8,467 nucleotides of DNA from Kiritimatiellia bacterium (GTDB lineage Bacteria; Verrucomicrobiota; Kiritimatiellia; UBA8416; JABMPJ01), in the NCBI GenBank assembly GCA_029939545.1, contig JAOZSS010000024.1, positions 1 to 8,467 on the forward strand. Reading direction: 5' to 3'. The notes under the pieces are model-generated. The model was not told the DNA's origin and did not search any database. It worked only from the letters and a program-made list of their open reading frames with translations. The position numbers were made by a program, and so were the translations under genes. Each line of letters opens with the position of its first letter. Within the stretch, counting starts at the first letter, position 1. Positions 6,780 to 8,467 of this stretch are shown here, one piece after another.

Positions 6780-6787
6780 GAAACAAA

Positions 6788-6793
6788 CCCTCC
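6788..6793 (-). promoter_or_regulatory. Ribosome binding site of lgt
   Basis: GGAGGG on the minus strand lies 8 bases before the ATG at 6777-6779 and 11 before the second ATG at 6774-6776, which favours the first. Confidence 0.7.
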
Positions 6794-6890
6794 AGCACGC
6801 CTCTTAGAATCGCATGGACATCAGCATCAGACTGTGAGTATTCTGCAATTGCTGTCTTTGGGGCGAAACCGATAGAACTTACCCCGCGAT

Positions 6891-6941
6891 GGCGGCTTGT
6901 GGCAACCCTTTCCATGGTTGTTTCGTCCCCAGCCGCCACAA
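6891..6941. repeat. Overlapping and nested inverted repeats in the lgt/kinase divergent region
   Basis: Two 7-base arms on each side can pair in mutually exclusive ways. GGCGGCT (6891-6897) is complementary to AGCCGCC (6931-6937), and TTGTGGC (6897-6903) is complementary to GCCACAA (6935-6941). Inside lies CAACC (6903-6907) with GGTTG (6916-6920), an 8-base loop. It sits about 25 bases before the kinase ATG and about 110 before the lgt ATG on the other strand. It may be a leader hairpin or operator, but no known motif is recognised and no T run follows. Confidence 0.4.
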
Positions 6942-6966
6942 ACGAAGCTGTTGATACACCGACGAT

Positions 6967-8467
6967 ATGAGTGAAGCGCACGACAATCCGCCCCCTGAAG
7001 AAGACCGTGCCGTAAACATCGCGACCGATTCGGTCGATGCGATGCGATGCGAGAAATGCGATGCCCATATCGACGTCTCGGAGCTGGAGGCCTTTACGGA
7101 TATCGAGTGTCCCCAGTGCGGGCACCACACCCAGGTTCCTGCGCAGCTGGGACAGTTTCGCCTTTTACGCCTGCTTGGAATGGGTGGTATGGGCGGAGTC
7201 TACTATGCGCATGACGAGACGCTCGGCCGTTTTGTTGCCATCAAGGTCATGCTCAAGTCACTGGGTGACGACGCATCGTTCGTCGAAACCTTCAAGCGCG
7301 AAGCCCAGGCCGTAGCGAAGCTCAACCACCCGAATATCGCGCAGATCTACTCGTTCGGGCAGGAGAAGGGCCAGCCCTACATCGTCATGGAGCTGATCAA
7401 AGGGCGGCATCTGGATAAAATGATCGATGAGGAAGACTCGCTCAGCGAGTCGCTCGTTTTGCGGGTCGTCATGGAGGTTGCCGGCGGCCTGGCCGCGGCA
7501 GACGACATCGGCCTTATCCATGGCGACATCAAGCCCGAGAACATCCTGCTCGACGATAAGGGCCACAGCAAGCTGGTAGACTTCGGGCTGGCGACCTTCG
7601 CGGATCAGCAGGCTCAGGAAGGCATCTGGGGAACCCCCTACTACATCGCACCCGAGAAAGTCCGACGCCATCGCACAGACGCCCGCTCAGATATATACAG
7701 TCTCGGCGCAACGATGTTCCACATCTTGACAAAACACCCACCTTTCGAGGGCGATACACCCGTCGAAGTGGTCAAAGCACGCCTGAATAAGCCAGCTCCG
7801 GCAGTCAGCTCCATGCGCGAGGGCGTCGATGCCGACGTCGATCGCATTGTGGCCCGCATGCTGGAAGAGGAACCCGGCCGGCGTTACCCCACCTACGCGT
7901 CCTTGATCGGCGATATCAAGAAGACATTGGACCGACTCGGGCCGGACAAAGGCCAAGGCCAGGCGGTGCGCAGCAAGAAGGTCATGATCCGCAAGAAAGG
8001 CTCCCGACCGAGCGGCGGGGGCACCGCAAAGCCGACCTCGGGCAAGATCATGGTGTCACGCGGCACCGGTCGCATGCACTCGAGCACATCAGTCCCGCCG
8101 GTACAACCGGATGCCGGAAATAGTGAAGAGCCCGAGGACGCCCCGAAGAAACGCAGCAAAGCCCCGCTCGTCATCCTGATTATTCTATTGATCCTCAGTC
8201 TCATCGGGGTCGGCGTCTTCTGGGGCATCCAGAAAGCGAAAGAAGGTGCCCAGCAGGCCCTGGTTGCTCAGCAACAGGCCGCTCTAAAAACGCTGCACGA
8301 CCAGGGAACCGCGCTGTGTGAGGAAGCGGCTGGGGCGATGGACACGCTTACACAGATCGAGAATAGCGCGATGTCCTTCTATACCACCGCAGCAGCTAAC
8401 GTGCTCGTGGTCGAAGAGGTGGACCTCGCCGCCCCTCAACCCCCACCCGAGCCGGGGCCCGAGCCGG
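6967..8467 (+). CDS. Membrane Ser/Thr protein kinase with N-terminal zinc ribbon (partial, 3' end outside window)
   Basis: Five hundred codons are open from the ATG at 6967 to the window edge, with no stop. Domains in order are: a zinc ribbon with C28, C31, C48, C51; a PknB-like kinase at about 62-325; a basic, Gly/Ser/Pro-rich linker (330-398); one transmembrane helix (about 400-418); then an Ala/Gln-rich, probably helical segment and a Pro/Glu/Gly stretch that is cut off. Kinase landmarks are the glycine loop GMGGMGG (71-77), K93 in AIK, E112 of helix C, HGDIKPEN (185-192, catalytic D187), DFG (205-207), GTPYYIAPE (222-230) and SDIYSLG (241-247). The loop reads HGD, not HRD, so it is a non-RD kinase, but the residues needed for catalysis are present. 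The kinase should be cytoplasmic with the tail outside the membrane. No Shine-Dalgarno precedes the chosen ATG; the ATG at 7042, just before the zinc ribbon, is the alternative. Confidence 0.93.
   Translation, partial: MSEAHDNPPPEEDRAVNIATDSVDAMRCEKCDAHIDVSELEAFTDIECPQCGHHTQVPAQLGQFRLLRLLGMGGMGGVYYAHDETLGRFVAIKVMLKSLGDDASFVETFKREAQAVAKLNHPNIAQIYSFGQEKGQPYIVMELIKGRHLDKMIDEEDSLSESLVLRVVMEVAGGLAAADDIGLIHGDIKPENILLDDKGHSKLVDFGLATFADQQAQEGIWGTPYYIAPEKVRRHRTDARSDIYSLGATMFHILTKHPPFEGDTPVEVVKARLNKPAPAVSSMREGVDADVDRIVARMLEEEPGRRYPTYASLIGDIKKTLDRLGPDKGQGQAVRSKKVMIRKKGSRPSGGGTAKPTSGKIMVSRGTGRMHSSTSVPPVQPDAGNSEEPEDAPKKRSKAPLVILIILLILSLIGVGVFWGIQKAKEGAQQALVAQQQAALKTLHDQGTALCEEAAGAMDTLTQIENSAMSFYTTAAANVLVVEEVDLAAPQPPPEPGPEP

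Noticed and set aside
6780..6966. A possible small minus-strand peptide in the divergent region between lgt and the kinase gene
   Set aside because: The frame has no stop of its own before running into lgt in another frame, and no ribosome site or family resemblance was seen; it is part of the rejected rluD extension.
7036..7050. Three tandem GATGC units near the kinase start
   Set aside because: They fall inside the coding frame as ordinary codons next to the first zinc-ribbon Cys; three 5-base units are not enough to claim a slippage switch.
5971..7128. Upstream extension of the rluD frame through lgt and into the kinase region, which would make a protein of about 705 residues
   Set aside because: The upstream part is a different frame of lgt and antisense to the kinase; it has no conserved domain. 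rluD has its own strong ribosome site and ATG at 5970 where homology starts.

Overview
The window looks like an ordinary chromosomal segment of a GC-rich Gram-negative bacterium. A heptosyltransferase-type glycosyltransferase implies a lipopolysaccharide-like outer layer, and Lgt implies lipoproteins. The zinc-ribbon plus Ser/Thr kinase plus transmembrane architecture at the right end, with a family 4 uracil-DNA glycosylase and a short UvrC, resembles PVC-superphylum genomes (Kiritimatiellota, Lentisphaerota or Verrucomicrobiota). That assignment rests on remembered protein style, not on a search, and is tentative. No rRNA, tRNA, CRISPR array, insertion sequence or phage gene was seen.

Left block (60-3016, minus strand), in transcription order: uvrC, hicB, hicA, then a GT9 glycosyltransferase. 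hicB follows uvrC after 52 bases. The hicB/hicA and hicA/GT9 junctions are 4-base stop/start overlaps (ATGA and GTGA). A HicBA-type toxin-antitoxin pair is therefore embedded between a DNA-repair gene and a cell-envelope gene, and the toxin is apparently translationally coupled to the envelope gene. The pair is lower in GC than its neighbours in the stretches counted by hand.

Middle block: a plus-strand gene (3154-4158), divergent from uvrC, encodes a membrane-anchored endonuclease/exonuclease/phosphatase-fold protein. It converges on the next minus-strand block across a 71-base gap holding a perfect 12-base palindrome.

Right block (4230-6779, minus strand), in transcription order: lgt, rluD-type pseudouridine synthase, family 4 uracil-DNA glycosylase. 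lgt and rluD overlap by ATGA, and 13 bases separate rluD from the glycosylase, so this is very probably one operon. Divergent from it, after 187 bases holding overlapping inverted repeats, is a plus-strand membrane Ser/Thr kinase (6967 to the window end). Its C-terminus is cut off inside the start of a Pro/Glu/Gly repeat.

I did not find a clear new multi-gene system. The points most worth a second look are the HicBA pair coupled to the glycosyltransferase, the compact UvrC that lacks most of the usual segment between its UVR motif and RNase H-like nuclease domain, and the kinase with HGD in place of HRD.
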